Origin: Rostratula benghalensis
Lineage: Eukaryota > Chordata > Aves > Charadriiformes > Rostratulidae
DNA length: 64,000 bases
Direction: 5' to 3'
Assembly (NCBI GenBank): GCA_013399305.1
Contig: VXAI01000339.1
Location: 567,643-631,642, forward strand
Shown here: positions 48,201 through 60,360 of the stretch, in pieces
How positions within the stretch are numbered: the first letter of the stretch is position 1
Layout: every line of letters starts with the position of its first letter
Program-made: the position numbers and the translations under genes
Notes under the pieces: generated by a model
What the model saw: only the letters and a program-made list of their open reading frames with translations
What the model was told of the DNA's origin: nothing
The model's database searches: none

Positions 48201-50411
48201 CGCAGGATCCCTCTGGCTCGGGGTGGGGGGGGAATGGCTGTTTCAGTGTTGCCCCACGGAGCTGGGTGGGCTCTAGGGCAGGGGCTATGGGCAGGGCTGC
48301 AGGACGGGGGTCGCCCTCTCCCTGCAGAGCCAGCAAAAGCTGACAGGGTCGGGGGGTCTGGACTTGAGAAAATTGCCTGCCAAGGACTGCGGAGGGCAGC
48401 CGCCACTCACTCTCCATTAGCATTCAGTGGCACTGCGACCGCGAGAAGGAGAAAGCCACCCTCGTAAACATAAGGAGAGGAGATAAAAGCACTTAGCGCA
48501 GGCTGGTGAGAGAGACAGAGGCACTTCGGCTCAGGTGGCTGACTTCTTGTCGGGCTTTTGTAGTCTCGCCGCAGCTTTCCATGCGGTGCCGCAGCAGGCT
48601 TGCACCCCACCGCTTGGCTACAGCAGAGCTGCTGCTACGCCTGAGTGGCACTGGCAGAAGTTCCCCAAAGGTTAATTGATGCTGCAGTGCTGCAGCCACC
48701 GTGTAGACAGCAGCCTGCCAGCAGCTTCGCCCTGTCAGCTCCTGTGCCAGAGCTTCTCCTCCCTCCGCAGCATCTTTCCCCGGGGTGGACTGCCTCATGG
48801 GCAGCCGGAGCAGCCCTCCCACCCACAGGAGACAGCCCTCCAAGCCACATGCAAGAGCTGCATCTCTGGGCTGGAAGATGGGACTCCTTGGGCTCCATCA
48901 ATGGGATCTCTCCCAGGACCCGCCGCGCTGCCAGCAGCAGGACTCATTGTCCACATACCCCCTCCCACTCCCGCCTCTGCAGACACACTTCTGGCAGGCT
49001 CCCTGCTTTGCGTTCCCCGGGCAGGAGGAGGGACATGCAGCCCCAAAGCCTGAGGTAATACCTCTGCTGCCCATCCCTTACTGTGATGGCCCTCCACCCC
49101 AGTGTCCCCTGTCTCATAAGCAGTGGTAGCCCCCCTCTAGGAATACAGCCTGGTGCTAAAATACACAGCACATCTCCTGGCACTTTCAGTGGCTGCAAAG
49201 CAGGTCAGCAGCTGTATTTAACCCAAGAAAAGACAGGGTGGGATTCAGTGTGCGATCCACGCCAGTTAGCCTTCGCCCCAGACCCTTTCTATCCCCTTGG
49301 TACCCAGTGATGAGGTGGTGCAGAGATCTTGGGCTATGCATCAGGGCAGCCTCAGAAGAGAAGAAACAGAGAAAAACAGACCGTGCATTCTACTTGAGCA
49401 GCTTGCTGGGGGGCACAGCACAAGCCTCTGGCAGGGCAGACAGCAGTCCTGAGCAAACATGAGTGCGGAATGGATGCCCCTTTCTTGGTTTGTATTGGAA
49501 TCACCATGCAGGAGGCATCTCCTTGGCTGTATTTCAAAAATCTCGTGTGATGTCAGTTTGCTTCCTTGTTGGCAGGCTTTAAAATAAAAAAGACCCATCT
49601 CTGAGATGTCCTCCATGTTCAGTCAATATTTTAATTGTCCTGGGCTCTGCCCCCCTGTTTACTTCCTCAAAGCTGTAAAATAAATAGCACTGGCCTTTCC
49701 CCCTCAAATCAGAAAGATCTTCCTTTGTTCTTCCCTTAGGGACCACCGTCTTGCTCATCAGAAGCAGATCGTTACACTACAAAGTCCATCAGGCCCCTCC
49801 CCACAGCAAACAAGGTTAAAATTCAAAGCCCATCACGGTCTCTGTGCTGCTGATCATTTTTTATGAGCACACTGCCCTGAACAAGGGCTGTGTGAAGGCA
49901 CTACACCTCACTGGAGGTGTTCACATCTTCAGGAGCATGCAGCCATGCCTGGAGACAAACGTCAGACAGAAGATGAGCCATGATCTACTGAAGCCCAAAG
50001 CAAAACATCATTTGGTAAATGCACCCCCTAAATATGGTGGGAAACCATCTTTTCCATCACTTAAGCCAGTGACCAAAAACAGAATCGTGGAATAAAGACA
50101 CTAGTGCGTCATCTGACTCACATATGCATGCTGGCTGGAGGCTTGCCCTGCACAGCAGCATCCATTGCTTCCTATGACCCAGCTATGTTTCTCCTTTAGA
50201 TAGGAGCTGGGTGTGCTGCTGTGTGGGGCAGACACTGCAGATATACCAGAGGATGCAGGGGTACTGTGATCCCCAAAACAGGGACACATTGCAGGGCCTG
50301 ATGGGAAAGCTCCCTCAGATTTTCCATCCGTGACAATTACAGAGGATAGCAATTCACCATGCTCCTGGTAGCATGAAGAACTTTTCAGCATGGTCCAGCA
50401 AAGCCATATTG

Positions 50412-50656
50412 TAGAATCATATAATCGTAGAATTGTAGAAGCATAGAATCATAGAATGGTCCAGGCTGGAAGGGACCTTCAAAGATCATCTAGTCTGACC
50501 TCCCCGCAGTCAGCAGGGACCCCCCAACCAGACCAGGTTGCCCAGGGCCTCGTCAAGCCTCCCCTTGAAGATTTCCAGGGAAGGGGACCCGACCTCCTCC
50601 CTGGGCAACCTGTCCCAGTGTTCCACCACCCTCAGAGTAAAGAACCTATTCCTAAA
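50412..50656 (-). mobile_element. CR1 LINE fragment (3' end)
   Basis: Starts with an unusually long run of degenerate octamer tail units (50412-50457), then the conserved 3' block and the end of ORF2 on the minus strand. It is nearly the same as the copy at 13070-13280 through shared blocks such as CCCCGCAGTCAGCAGGGAC and GGGCCTCGTCAAGCCTCC. It is 5'-truncated sharply at about 50656, just after the CAGAGTAAAGAACC segment. Confidence 0.95.
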
Positions 50657-52931
50657 CATCTCTGGACACCAGAGTTTCCAGAACAGGAGCTCCTTGACAT
50701 GGTCACTGCCAGTGCCCCCATTTAGTTTCAGCCTCTTCTCAAAGAGACATCTGGCTCACCCTCCCTCTTGCCCCAGAGCAGCGCCGGGACAGCCTGGCAA
50801 CACTGGCCAATTGGGATAGGAAACTCTGCAAAAGAAGCTTAGTAAAATGAACAAATGCCAGTCAAGGAGCCATTTTCTTCCTTCTCCTTTGTATTCTCAG
50901 TGCAATCTGGCAGGGATCAGTGCATGCACGGACTGAGGGCTGCAGCTGGTGCTGGGAAGAACTCAGTCTCCTGCTGAAAGGCACTTAGCTCTGGGGCAGG
51001 ACGATGCAGCTATTTAACAGCATGCAAAAATGTTTTGCAGCAAGCAGACCAACCAGAATTGTTTGCTAATGGCAAACAGCAGAGAGCAACTTGAAAAATC
51101 AAAATTCATTTATTGAACTGAGCTTAGCTTCACCTCCCATGAGCCACTGTATCATGTGAGGGACCAAGACCTCTTTCAGGGTGCATGAAAGTGTGACTGT
51201 CTCACAGGTCTGTGAGAAGTTTGCTCTGGCAAGATAATTAATGTTTTGGAAAGACGTCAGCTTTGGGAGCCCTGATTTTCTTTGATAGGGTTGCCAGCCG
51301 CTAAAAGCAGAGAACTCCTTGGTATGTGAGATCCCAGGTGACAGCCCATACATACTCCAGTCCCGTGGTGGACAAACCAACCCCAGAGCCTGTGAGCTGG
51401 AGGACCTTCTTCAGGCAGGTGAAACTCCCACTGCCTGCCTCTGACACTGCTCAGGGGCCTCATGCTGGGAAGTGCCTCACCATCCCTAACTGTCCTTGTC
51501 TCCACCACCTTCAAAGAGCTGACATTCAGTCCCAAGAGATCGCCTGCCAGCTGCCCAGCACTGGGAACTGCTGAAGGTCTTGTAAGCAATTACCTTGTAA
51601 GAAGCTCTGGTAAGGCCAGGTACGAAAAAGGCATGCGCAGCGCCTGAGCATGGACACAATGTGTTTGTGGAGCAGGTCAGAGAGTCTGATCCATTCTAAA
51701 GATGGTAAGCAGAAGCACATAGGATTGTCTCTTGGTCGTGATCAGATATCCCAGCCCTCATAAAGGCCTCATTTGGTCCAGAATAAATGCCAGACCCCCT
51801 AGCTTCTCATTCTGCATTTCAGCCACAAAACTCCCCTTCCTTTAGACAATTGGGAAGTGATGCTCACTCCTCACAATCCTTTGGAAGTCATTGCTCTCAC
51901 GGTAGGGGTTAAAGAACCAACATTCTCTATTGCATGGGGTCTCCTGGAAGGAGATATTGTTATACTAGAATATATTATTCACTTCCATCAAGCAGGCTTT
52001 GATTTACAGATGCTAACAAACCTGGCCTAGGTCAATGGAAGAAGTGCCTTTGTGCAACACTAGAAGAAGACTTTGGAGCCTACCATTCAGTACTGACAGC
52101 ACTGTAAAGAACCTATCCAGATAGCTCAACAGCAAACACAAGTATTATTACGTAGTGCTACAAGCAATCAAGAAAAAGTCTGCAAATGAGACGGTCCCTG
52201 ATGGCCATGGGAAGGAGCTAAAGGACAGAGTCCTGGGAAAAGGACTGAGTACATGGGGCAGGTTCTGGGAAGCAGTGAGCACCTAAACTGTATCCTAAGC
52301 TGCAATCTGTTTTTTCCATCTATCTGTACTCAAGAAATAGGATCTTGTATTCATCATAATAAAATGGATTGACCTTATGCATCTTTTCCCTTCCTGTAAA
52401 GAAAGAATTCTTCATGAACCTAAGTATTATCTGATGTTTCAGGTCAAAGGAGAAAAGATCAACAGTTCATACAATATTGAAGGGTTGTGTTTAGAACTGC
52501 TCCTTAGTCTGTATTAAATAAAAAAAAATACGCTTGATTATTTGCTCTATGAGCTCTTCTACACATGCTCTTCAGATGTTCTGTGACTGCAGAAGAATCC
52601 TGATTCATTGTAACAGCGCATACAGGCAGTACATAACTGCATCTGAAGTGGAAGGGCACATTGAAAGGACTGTGTCAATGAACTTTACCAGTACAACACC
52701 CAGAGAAACCAAATGCAAAATGCCACTGCTGTGAGAGACAGGGACAGGGATGCTTCCAGCAGAGCCCACCTGGCTACTTCCCAGGGGAATGCACAGAGAA
52801 GGGACAAGGCAGGTGAGCCAGAGGCTGAACTCTGCTCCACAGTACCTGGGCACGCACTGGACAGTAGCTCACAGGGCTTTGATAAAGTGGAGGAATGTAT
52901 GAATTACTTGATTCTTAGCATTGGGCAGAAA
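50657..52931. other. Unique sequence between two CR1 copies
   Basis: No recognised gene or repeat; short frames only. A stretch around 51940-52500 is AT-rich. Confidence 0.55.
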
Positions 52932-53315
52932 CAGAATCATAGATAAAATCTAGAATGGTTCGAGCTGGAGAGGACCTTAAAGATCATCCAGTCCCACCCC
53001 CTGCCCTGGGAAGGGACACCTCCCACCAGACCAGATAGTCAAAGCCCCACCCAGCCTGGCCTTGAACACCTCCTGGGATAGGGCAACCACAACTTCTCTG
53101 GGCAACATGGGCCAGTGCCTGACCACCCACATAGGAAAGAATTTCTTGCTGGTTTCTAATCTAAATCTTCCCCTCTTCCAATTTAAAGCTGTTACCCCTT
53201 GTCCTACCACTACACTTCCTGACAAAGAGTCCCTCTCCAGCTCTCCTGTAGCTCCCTTCACATATTGAAAGGCTGCTATAAGGTCTCCCCAGAGCCTTCT
53301 CTTCTCCAGGCTGGA
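52932..53315 (-). mobile_element. CR1 LINE fragment (3' end)
   Basis: Octamer-like start (AGAATCATAG), the conserved 3' UTR block, then the ORF2 C-terminus on the minus strand. A 117-codon frame (52977-53330) is uninterrupted and shows [19 protein letters not shown] and LPREVV-like motifs. It is 5'-truncated near 53315. The subfamily is like the 15.1 kb copy. Confidence 0.93.
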
Positions 53316-56300
53316 GATGGAGATGAGCAATTACTATGGACCCAGAGCACAGTGATCACTGTGTGTAACAATGTCTTGAGACAGGAATTCATCCGGAGAC
53401 ATGGATGTCTCTGCAAGACAGAGAAAAATTGTCACAGAATGATTTTTAGTACCAACATTAGGAGGACACTCTGGCATCCTGATTTCAGTTCTGAAGCACA
53501 TGGGAGACAGAGGAGCAGCCTGTTAGGACTGTGAGAAGAAATGAGGTCCTGCTTTGTACTGGGGTAACGTGAGACACTCAGACCACAATATGATGCCACA
53601 AATCATACCTGACTCAATTAGGACAACATGATTAACTCTCTCTTCCCCAAGCAGAAATGGCCTGATGTGGCTCAAAGTCATCTTTCTGAAGTGGAGGTAA
53701 GTTCATCTTCCTGAGTATCTGATTCCCATTTGCTTATTTTGCCTTGAAGGAGGCTTTTGCCAAGAAGAGTGGTAATAGACGAGGGGGAAGACCCTTCATG
53801 TAAGCTTTTTTTTTTTTTTTCTTTATTCTGCCTACACACAAACCAGGATAGACTGCTGGGTAGAAAGGGGGAGGGAAAGGAGGAATTAGAGGTTACCTTT
53901 AATGTTTCTGGGACCACTGAGAGGAACAGTCATGAAGATACTCCTGCAGATATTGGGATGTGAGCTCAGACTCTGTTTCAGACTTGGTACAAAACTGTCG
54001 GGCTGGGGGGATGAGATGAGGCAGGGATGCTGGCTGCTGACTGTGGAAGCTGGCATTTCCCACTTAGAAAGAGATATCCCTCAGTGATCTGCAGAGCACA
54101 TATCCAACAGCACACCTGGTCTGCAGTCCAGGTGCCCCCAGTGAATTGCTTAAGACTTGAAAAAGAGGAGAGCAGCAAAGTGTGGCAACAGATGGCATCA
54201 CTGATGGAAGAAGAGAGGCAGCAGCCGGCAGAGGCAGCAGCAGGGCAGATTTGGACTTTGCCTTAACCTGGAGCAGCTGAACTGGACCAAGAAAGAGGAA
54301 AATTTATGCTTGCCTAATAGGAATGAAAATGTTGCTGAAATGGTCAGAGGCAAATTCTTCAGCAAATTAGGTGCATTAGCAGAGTCTGGGAAGATTTCTC
54401 TCAATGGAGGGGAAGTCAGCACCTGTCACTTCAGCGCTCTGTTTGGCAGACTTCTCTGCTTCTTGAGGCTGCTTTGCAGATGTAGGCAGTACAGCTTGTG
54501 TTCGACTGGATGGTGTCCCAGCTTCATCATGGACTCTCTGGAGTGAAAGGCTACAGGGACAATGGAGAGCACCTCTCATCTCCGTTGGCAGAAAACTTAC
54601 CCTTGCTTTCTGCACACTCCCGTCTCTCTGCCCCTTCTGTTTCTTCTCTTGTTTCTCCCTTCCCACATTGAAGTCCTTGCAGCAGTGACCAAGCCCTGAA
54701 CAGTTCAGGGCCGTTTGGGTCTAAGACAGGAGACGTGAGAAATTGCAATGGTGAGGAGGAGGAGGATCTGGACAGCTATGTTGGGGAAATAATCAAAAAT
54801 TATCACTGCACTGCCATGGGACAGCAGAATACTCTAGGAAGTCCCGAGGAGGTGAAACAATCTTCTAATAATGGAAAAGTGACAGAGATGTGGACACACA
54901 CCCTGTTTACAAGACACGTCTTGCAGAGACCCCTGAACACAAAGACCTGGGGACTGCAAGTCTCCCCAAAAGCAGAACAACAAGCTTACAGCCAGCTACT
55001 GAGCTGAAGTAACTTATCTTTGTAAACTTCTTTACCATGGTAGAAAGGAGCCCAGAAAAAGAGACCTCAGTGCTTTGAAGTGAGTGCTGAAATTATTGCC
55101 AAGGACTCATGACAAAAGGTCGTGGGAAAAGACTTTCTATTGATTCTTTTTTTTTAACTAGTTACTTCAAGCTTCCTCATCTTGGCCAAGGAAATGTAAC
55201 CATTCACTATTGCCCGCTGTTCAGAATAGCAATGGTATCCATTTATCGTGTACTGGGAGCTGCAAGCTACTTGTTCTAGGTTTGTAACTCCATTGGGAAA
55301 GTTTTCAGTTAAGGCAAAGGCAGCTCTTCAGTTCTTGTTAGACTGTGTATGTATATATATTTAAATCCTCTAAAGTAAATACATTTAGGTATCAATCCCA
55401 TATGAACAATTGTGGCCAGGAGCCAGCACTAGATGCTGAGAAGTAGAGGTGAGAACCCCTGCTTAAAGAGCTGTGGGACAAAATGCCCCCAGCACTGGGT
55501 CCCATCCCATTCTGTACCTGGTTGGGTTGCAAAGCTGGAGGTTCATTTTCTAAACTGGTGGACACCTGTAGTTAAGTTTACGAGTTCCCAGAAAAGTCAG
55601 AAACAAACAGCATGAGGAAGATTTGGGGGATCTGGCAATGTCAACCAGTTGGAGTACTTGGAACTGCCCTTCTCTACCCGCAAGATGTTGTGGGCTCTTG
55701 TGGCTTCCTAGGCAGGAATGACAGGAAGATTTGAGCAGATCACCAATTCCTATATGTGTGCTATGACTCTCTGAGAGAGACCTCTCTGAGAGAGAAACCT
55801 AAAAGCAGGTTTTATAATTCACCTCCAAGCGCTGGTTTGAGCTATTGCCCTGGTAATAGTGGGTACACTTCACCCAGGAGAAGGCTTTGTATTGATCTGC
55901 AGCCTTAAAAAGGGGACAGCAAAAATCAGTGATACTATTCATCGAGGAAAGTAGAAGACATAGAGTTCTTCTGTAGATGGGAACATGAAGGCAGTGCGTG
56001 GCTAGGAACAAATCGGCCTGGGAAAGAGACAGCAACTTGTGCTCCCCGATTGAGAAAGTCTGGATCCTGCGCCCAACACAGCCAGTGACTTTGGGAAGTG
56101 ACCTTGGCCTTATCTACACAGAGATGATCAGGAAAATGTATCTGAATTAACCTTTGCAAATTGGATTAGCTAAACTTCATTAAACTGTCTATATGAACAT
56201 TCCTGTTCAGAATTCAAGTAGCTTCCACTTATCATAGCTTACCTCATGTCCACAGTAAATGAGAAGAAATCAAACTCAGCCTTTTTCCATTGTAATTCCA

Positions 56301-56599
56301 TACAACTGTTATAAGTGCAGTTTAACTAAACCACTAAGATCCACCTTTCTGTTCTTTCAGTCTAATGATCCCCAGCAGTCACATTTCTGTGTCTTCCTAC
56401 CAGGCTGTCTAACCGGACAAGGAAATCTAGAGTCTCTAGACAAAGGAGCAAATCTGATTGTATGTACAGACCATGCCTGCTGCAGTATCAATATAGCTTG
56501 TGGATGAGTCTTTTCTGCACGTAGTAATAGTGCAATGGAAAAGCTGTTGGTCTAGGTAGGAAAATATCTGCCAGGGATGGGTTGATTTGAACACAGCTG
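53316..56599. other. Unique sequence
   Basis: No recognised gene. A T-run of 15 lies at 53806-53820. A 42-bp exon-like segment at 53655-53696 has strong splice consensus on both sides but is too short to judge. A near-palindromic CTCTCTGAGAGAG motif is duplicated at about 55769-55797. Confidence 0.5.
53806..53820. repeat. Poly(T) tract
   Basis: 15 consecutive T. Confidence 0.95.
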
Positions 56600-58744
56600 A
56601 ACAAAGCTTGATGAATGCATGCCCCAGTATTCCTGGGAGACTTCAACCTCCCTGCCCCTGGAACAGCAGTTGGGCTGGGTACAAGCAATCCAGATTTCTG
56701 AAGTGTTTTGAGGACAGTTTACTCAAGGTAATCAATGAAGTAACACGGAGTCATGACTCCAGTCATGACTCACAAACCAGGAAGAGCTGGTCAGCAGTGG
56801 AAAGACCAAGGGTAGCCTTGGATGCAACAACCATGACATCACAGAGTATCAATTCCTGAGATAATGGTGCAAGAGACTCAGCAGAACCTCAACCCCAGAT
56901 GCAGAGCAGCTTTCACCTTCAGGGATCTGCTTAGCAGGATCCCATGTGACACTGCCCTGGAGGGCAAAGAGACCAAGACAGCTGGCATGTCTTTATTGAC
57001 CACCTTCTCCAGGCACAAGAATGGGAGAAAGTCAAGCAAGTGGAGCAGAATCCAGATTGATGACCAGGGAATGCCTGACTGAGCTCAAGTGTAAGAATGA
57101 AGCAGACATAAGGCAGAAGTGGGCACAGGCAACCTGGGAAGGCTGGAGAGGCATTGCCTGAGTTGTCATTGGGTAGCATTCACATTGTCAAAGCTAAGCT
57201 GCAGTGGGAACCAGCAATGGGTGCCAAGGGGAATGAGGAGGCTCCTATAAATACACTGGCAGCAGAAGGAAGGATGAGAGGGAGGTGGTCATGAAGCTCA
57301 CTGGGGCCACAGACCCAGAGCAGATGAAGTACTCAAAGCTTTCCTTGACTCAGTAGTTATTGCTGAAGTTTTCTCTCACACGTCTCTGGTGGAGTCTGCA
57401 ATTATGAGGCTAGAGCAAGATTGACTTAGGACACACTTGAGGCATCTGAACGTACACAAGTCCATAGGACCAGGTGAAATGCACTTGAAGATGCTGAGAG
57501 ACGATGCCATGGCATGGCTCCTCTCTGATGTCTTTAGAAATTCATAGCAATCACGAGGTTTCTGATGAGTGGGAAACTTGAACACAAGTTTGAGCAGGGC
57601 AAGAAGGGGAGTTTGAAGAACTACAGCCTGCTCAATGTCACCTCTGTCCTTGGGAAGGTGATGGAGAAAAGTCTCCCAGCGATTGCTGTTGAGCACCTGA
57701 AGGACAAGAGTGCAGCCAGTAAGGATTTACAAAGGGCAAACTGAGCCACCACACTACCCTGAATGGCAAGAAAACTGTACAGCTGTGTGGATAAGGTATG
57801 GATAAGAGAACAATGGAAGTGGTTTCTCTTGACTGTAGTAAAGCCTTCCACGCATACCCTCCTGATAGTCAGACTGGGGAGATATGGACCTGATAAACAG
57901 AAAAGAAGGTAGATGGAAAATAGTCCGGACTTTTGCATTCACAGGGTGGCCATCAGTGCAGCAGTACAAGGTCCACTTGCTGCCTTGTTACTGGTGGAAT
58001 TGGTGCAGAGGCCAGTACTGTCAGTACACCTTTAGTGATGATCTGGATAAGTGGGTCAAGTGCACTCTCGGGTAGTTTTCCCATCATACCAAAGGAAGCG
58101 GTGGGGAGGGAAGCGCTCGATACCCAAGAAGCTGCAGCTCCTGTTCAGAGGGATTCAACAGGCTGGAGAACAGGCAATGAATGGAAGTTTGCAGTGCTAA
58201 TGGCATAACGTCATGAGGGAACAGGACTAGGGGACAGCTGACTGGAGAGCAACTTGATAGAAAGCAGCTTTGCAGAAAAGGAGGCAGGATTCCTGTCAAA
58301 TAAGAAGGGGTTGACACTGTGTCTACAGCAAAGGCAAACTACACCCTCAGCCATGTTAGCAAGAGTGTAGCAAACACATCAATGGAAAGGATAATTCCCC
58401 TCTGTCCGTTCTGAAATTGCTTCTGAAACACTGGGTCAAGTTTGGAGCTTCCTAGGACAAAAAAGACGTTGGCAGATTGGAGTAGGTCCAGCAGAGGCCA
58501 CCAATAGGGTTGAGGGACTGAAGCACAAGAGGTATGAGGAGAGGTGAAGAGAGCTGGATTTGTTCAGCCTGGAGGATAGCAGGCAGAAAATCTAACTGTT
58601 ACCTGACACTACCTGAACGAAGGGGTAGAAAAGACAGGTGGACTCTTGGAGGAACAGAGCAGAAGGATGAGAGGCAATTGGCAAGGGTGGGGAGCAGGAA
58701 ACTCTCAGTAGATAAAAGGGAAAACATTTTCAGCTCATGAGCAA
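56600..58744 (+). mobile_element. Long decayed CR1 LINE copy, plus strand (5' part)
   Basis: Plus-strand sequence follows the CR1 ORF2 protein over about 2.1 kb despite many stops and frameshifts. The C-terminal end of the endonuclease domain lies near 56625-56860 (GDFN-type motif decayed to PGRLQPPCPWNS, then YKQSRFLKCFEDSLLKVINEVTR). The linker and start of reverse transcriptase are near 57420-57660. The palm region with a LDCSKAFH-type motif is near 57825-57855, and DDLDKWVKCTLG lies near 58035-58075. Past the catalytic core come LFSLED-like and SR-KGK-like motifs at 58550-58735. The conventional YADD box is not readable. This is by far the longest CR1 copy in the window and evidently old. 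Confidence 0.85.
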
Positions 58745-59177
58745 GAGCAGGACTGTTTCATAAGAGACGATGATCCAGGAGCAAAGGGCGACCGGAGCAC
58801 AGACAGTGCTATCACTGACCAGGGCAAGGTCCTGCAGCACCTGGCCAGAGTGGGCAGAGCATGGTGATGGTAACAAGGTCCATCAACAGTCCCAGATGAG
58901 GTCAGAAAATGAACCAGATCCAGGGGTCATCCAGGGAATCCAATCAGGAGCAGCACAAGAGAGGGCCAGACGCAGAACTGGAAACAAAGCTACAACAAGA
59001 TTCAAGACCCATCCAGGAGACCATACTGGAAAATACCATACTGGACCATGCACCTACAAAGTAGGTCATACAGGGGCTGAAAGCCCAGGGCTGAACTTAA
59101 ATTGAGTTTCCAAGCCCATGGGAGAGACTGTGGGTTGAGGCCACGAGTCAGGCAATTAAGCTCTGTTACAGCGTCAA
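58745..59177. other. Insertion inside the long CR1 copy
   Basis: CR1 homology stops near 58744 and resumes near 59178, just where the element should continue. The ~430 bp between does not match CR1, has a plus-strand frame of 111 codons (58770-59105) and no recognised family. Start and end are approximate, and no clear target-site duplication was found by eye. It may be another transposon, or an extra segment specific to this CR1 subfamily. Confidence 0.55.
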
Positions 59178-59360
59178 CGTGTCAAACACTGCAACAGGGC
59201 CTAGAAGGGCCATGGAGTCTCCATCTGTGGAGGTATGCAGCCCTCCACTGGGCACAGCTCCAAGTAACATCATCTAGGCTGGCCCTGCTCTAAGCAGGTC
59301 TTGGACTGGAGGCCTCCTGAGGTCCCTGCTCACCTGAGTTGTTCTAACATCTAATTCTGA
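59178..59360 (+). mobile_element. CR1 LINE 3' end, continuation of the long copy
   Basis: Resumes with GTCAAACACTGCAACAGGG, the CR1 segment that precedes GGAGTCTCCATC. The 3' UTR block follows, with CTCTAAGCAGGTCTTGGACTGG and GAGGTCCCTGCTCACC, ending in a decayed octamer-like tail (CATCTAATTCTGA). Same orientation and register as the copy ending at 58744. Confidence 0.88.
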
Positions 59361-60146
59361 GCTTTTACACCCTGGACACAGTGCCAGACTCACCTGCGGG
59401 TCCTCGCAGGAAACGGATGATCTCATCATGATGGCAATCTATTTCAGGGTTTGAGGATTCTTTCCATCATTGCCTTTGGGCACTGCTTGGGGGGGAATAG
59501 AGAAGTACTCCCTCCAAAGCCATATAATCCAGGTAAGTGGAATAAAAACTATATAATAAAGAAATAATAATAACTGTAGTTCATTTCTAGATTGATTAAT
59601 CTGCCTGCTAATTGAGGAAACAGTCTAATCTCTATTCATATGTAAAGGTGTTTGCCAAAGCTAATCCTTTGAACTTGCTCATGTCTTTCCATCAGTGGCT
59701 CCATGTATGTCTTCAAAGCTCCAATGAAACCTGTGAGATGTGTCACTGCATTCACCCTTGCTCACATGTGGGGGAAGTGAGCTTCAGAGAAGATGAGTAA
59801 TTTGTTTGGAGGCATGGTGAGCACTGTGTTAGGCCAACCTTCAAAATGTTGAGTGCACCTGCCTTGTGTTCCTGCTTCAACTACGTTTCACCTGCTTTTT
59901 AAATCTGGACATACTCCACTCTCACAGCTCAGCTGGTGGTTGGTTACAAGTCAAGCAGCAGTAATGCTAGTGGGTCTCTGAGCCCTGCGAACAATTCCCT
60001 AAGGACACGCAGCCTCCCCTTTATTCACACCAGGAAACTGCTTTTATTTCCCTCACTCTCCCTGAACCTCTTGCTGCTCCCAATTTGAAATCCTTTCCTG
60101 GGGCACTTTCAATAGAATGTCTGGAAAAATCAGGTATGTTGCTTTC

Positions 60147-60164
60147 TTTTTTTTTTTTTTTTTT
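60147..60164. repeat. Poly(T) tract
   Basis: 18 consecutive T. Confidence 0.95.
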
Positions 60165-60345
60165 CAATTTAAGGAGATAATTATTATGGAGATCATTGTG
60201 TTGATGCTCTACTAGACAATCAGAGAGGCTCAGCCACTGAACTGCTGGCAGCAGGTGGACTGTGAGTCGCTATCTGCTCCAGTTGCCTGCCAGGAGTTCC
60301 CCACCCCTCCTGAAGCGGATCCACTGATGGGTTGTTGTATATTTT

Positions 60346-60360
60346 TTGTTGTTGTTGTTG
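60346..60360. repeat. (TTG)n microsatellite
   Basis: Five TTG units. Confidence 0.9.

Larger units (their letters stand above)
40658..50411. other. Unique repeat-poor sequence
   Basis: No CR1 or LTR was seen. Notable pieces are annotated or listed separately: a TAATTAA direct repeat (42405-42422), a 17-bp tandem duplication (43019-43052), a 10-bp-stem inverted repeat (45188-45220) and an exon-like segment (45943-46010). A mildly CpG-enriched stretch at about 48150-49030 (observed/expected roughly 0.5 by hand) is too weak to call an island. The 223-codon minus frame at 47752-48423 and the 184-codon plus frame at 47033-47587 have no family resemblance. Confidence 0.5.

Noticed and set aside
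47752..48423. 223-codon minus-strand frame
   Set aside because: No recognisable domain, composition typical of GC-leaning non-coding DNA, no flanking splice or promoter evidence.
48150..49030. Second CpG island
   Set aside because: CpG observed/expected is only about 0.5 by hand count, below the usual threshold.
56745..56775. GAGTCATGACTC palindrome repeated as an AP-1-like element
   Set aside because: It lies in the decayed CR1 endonuclease region and is most simply a local duplication there.
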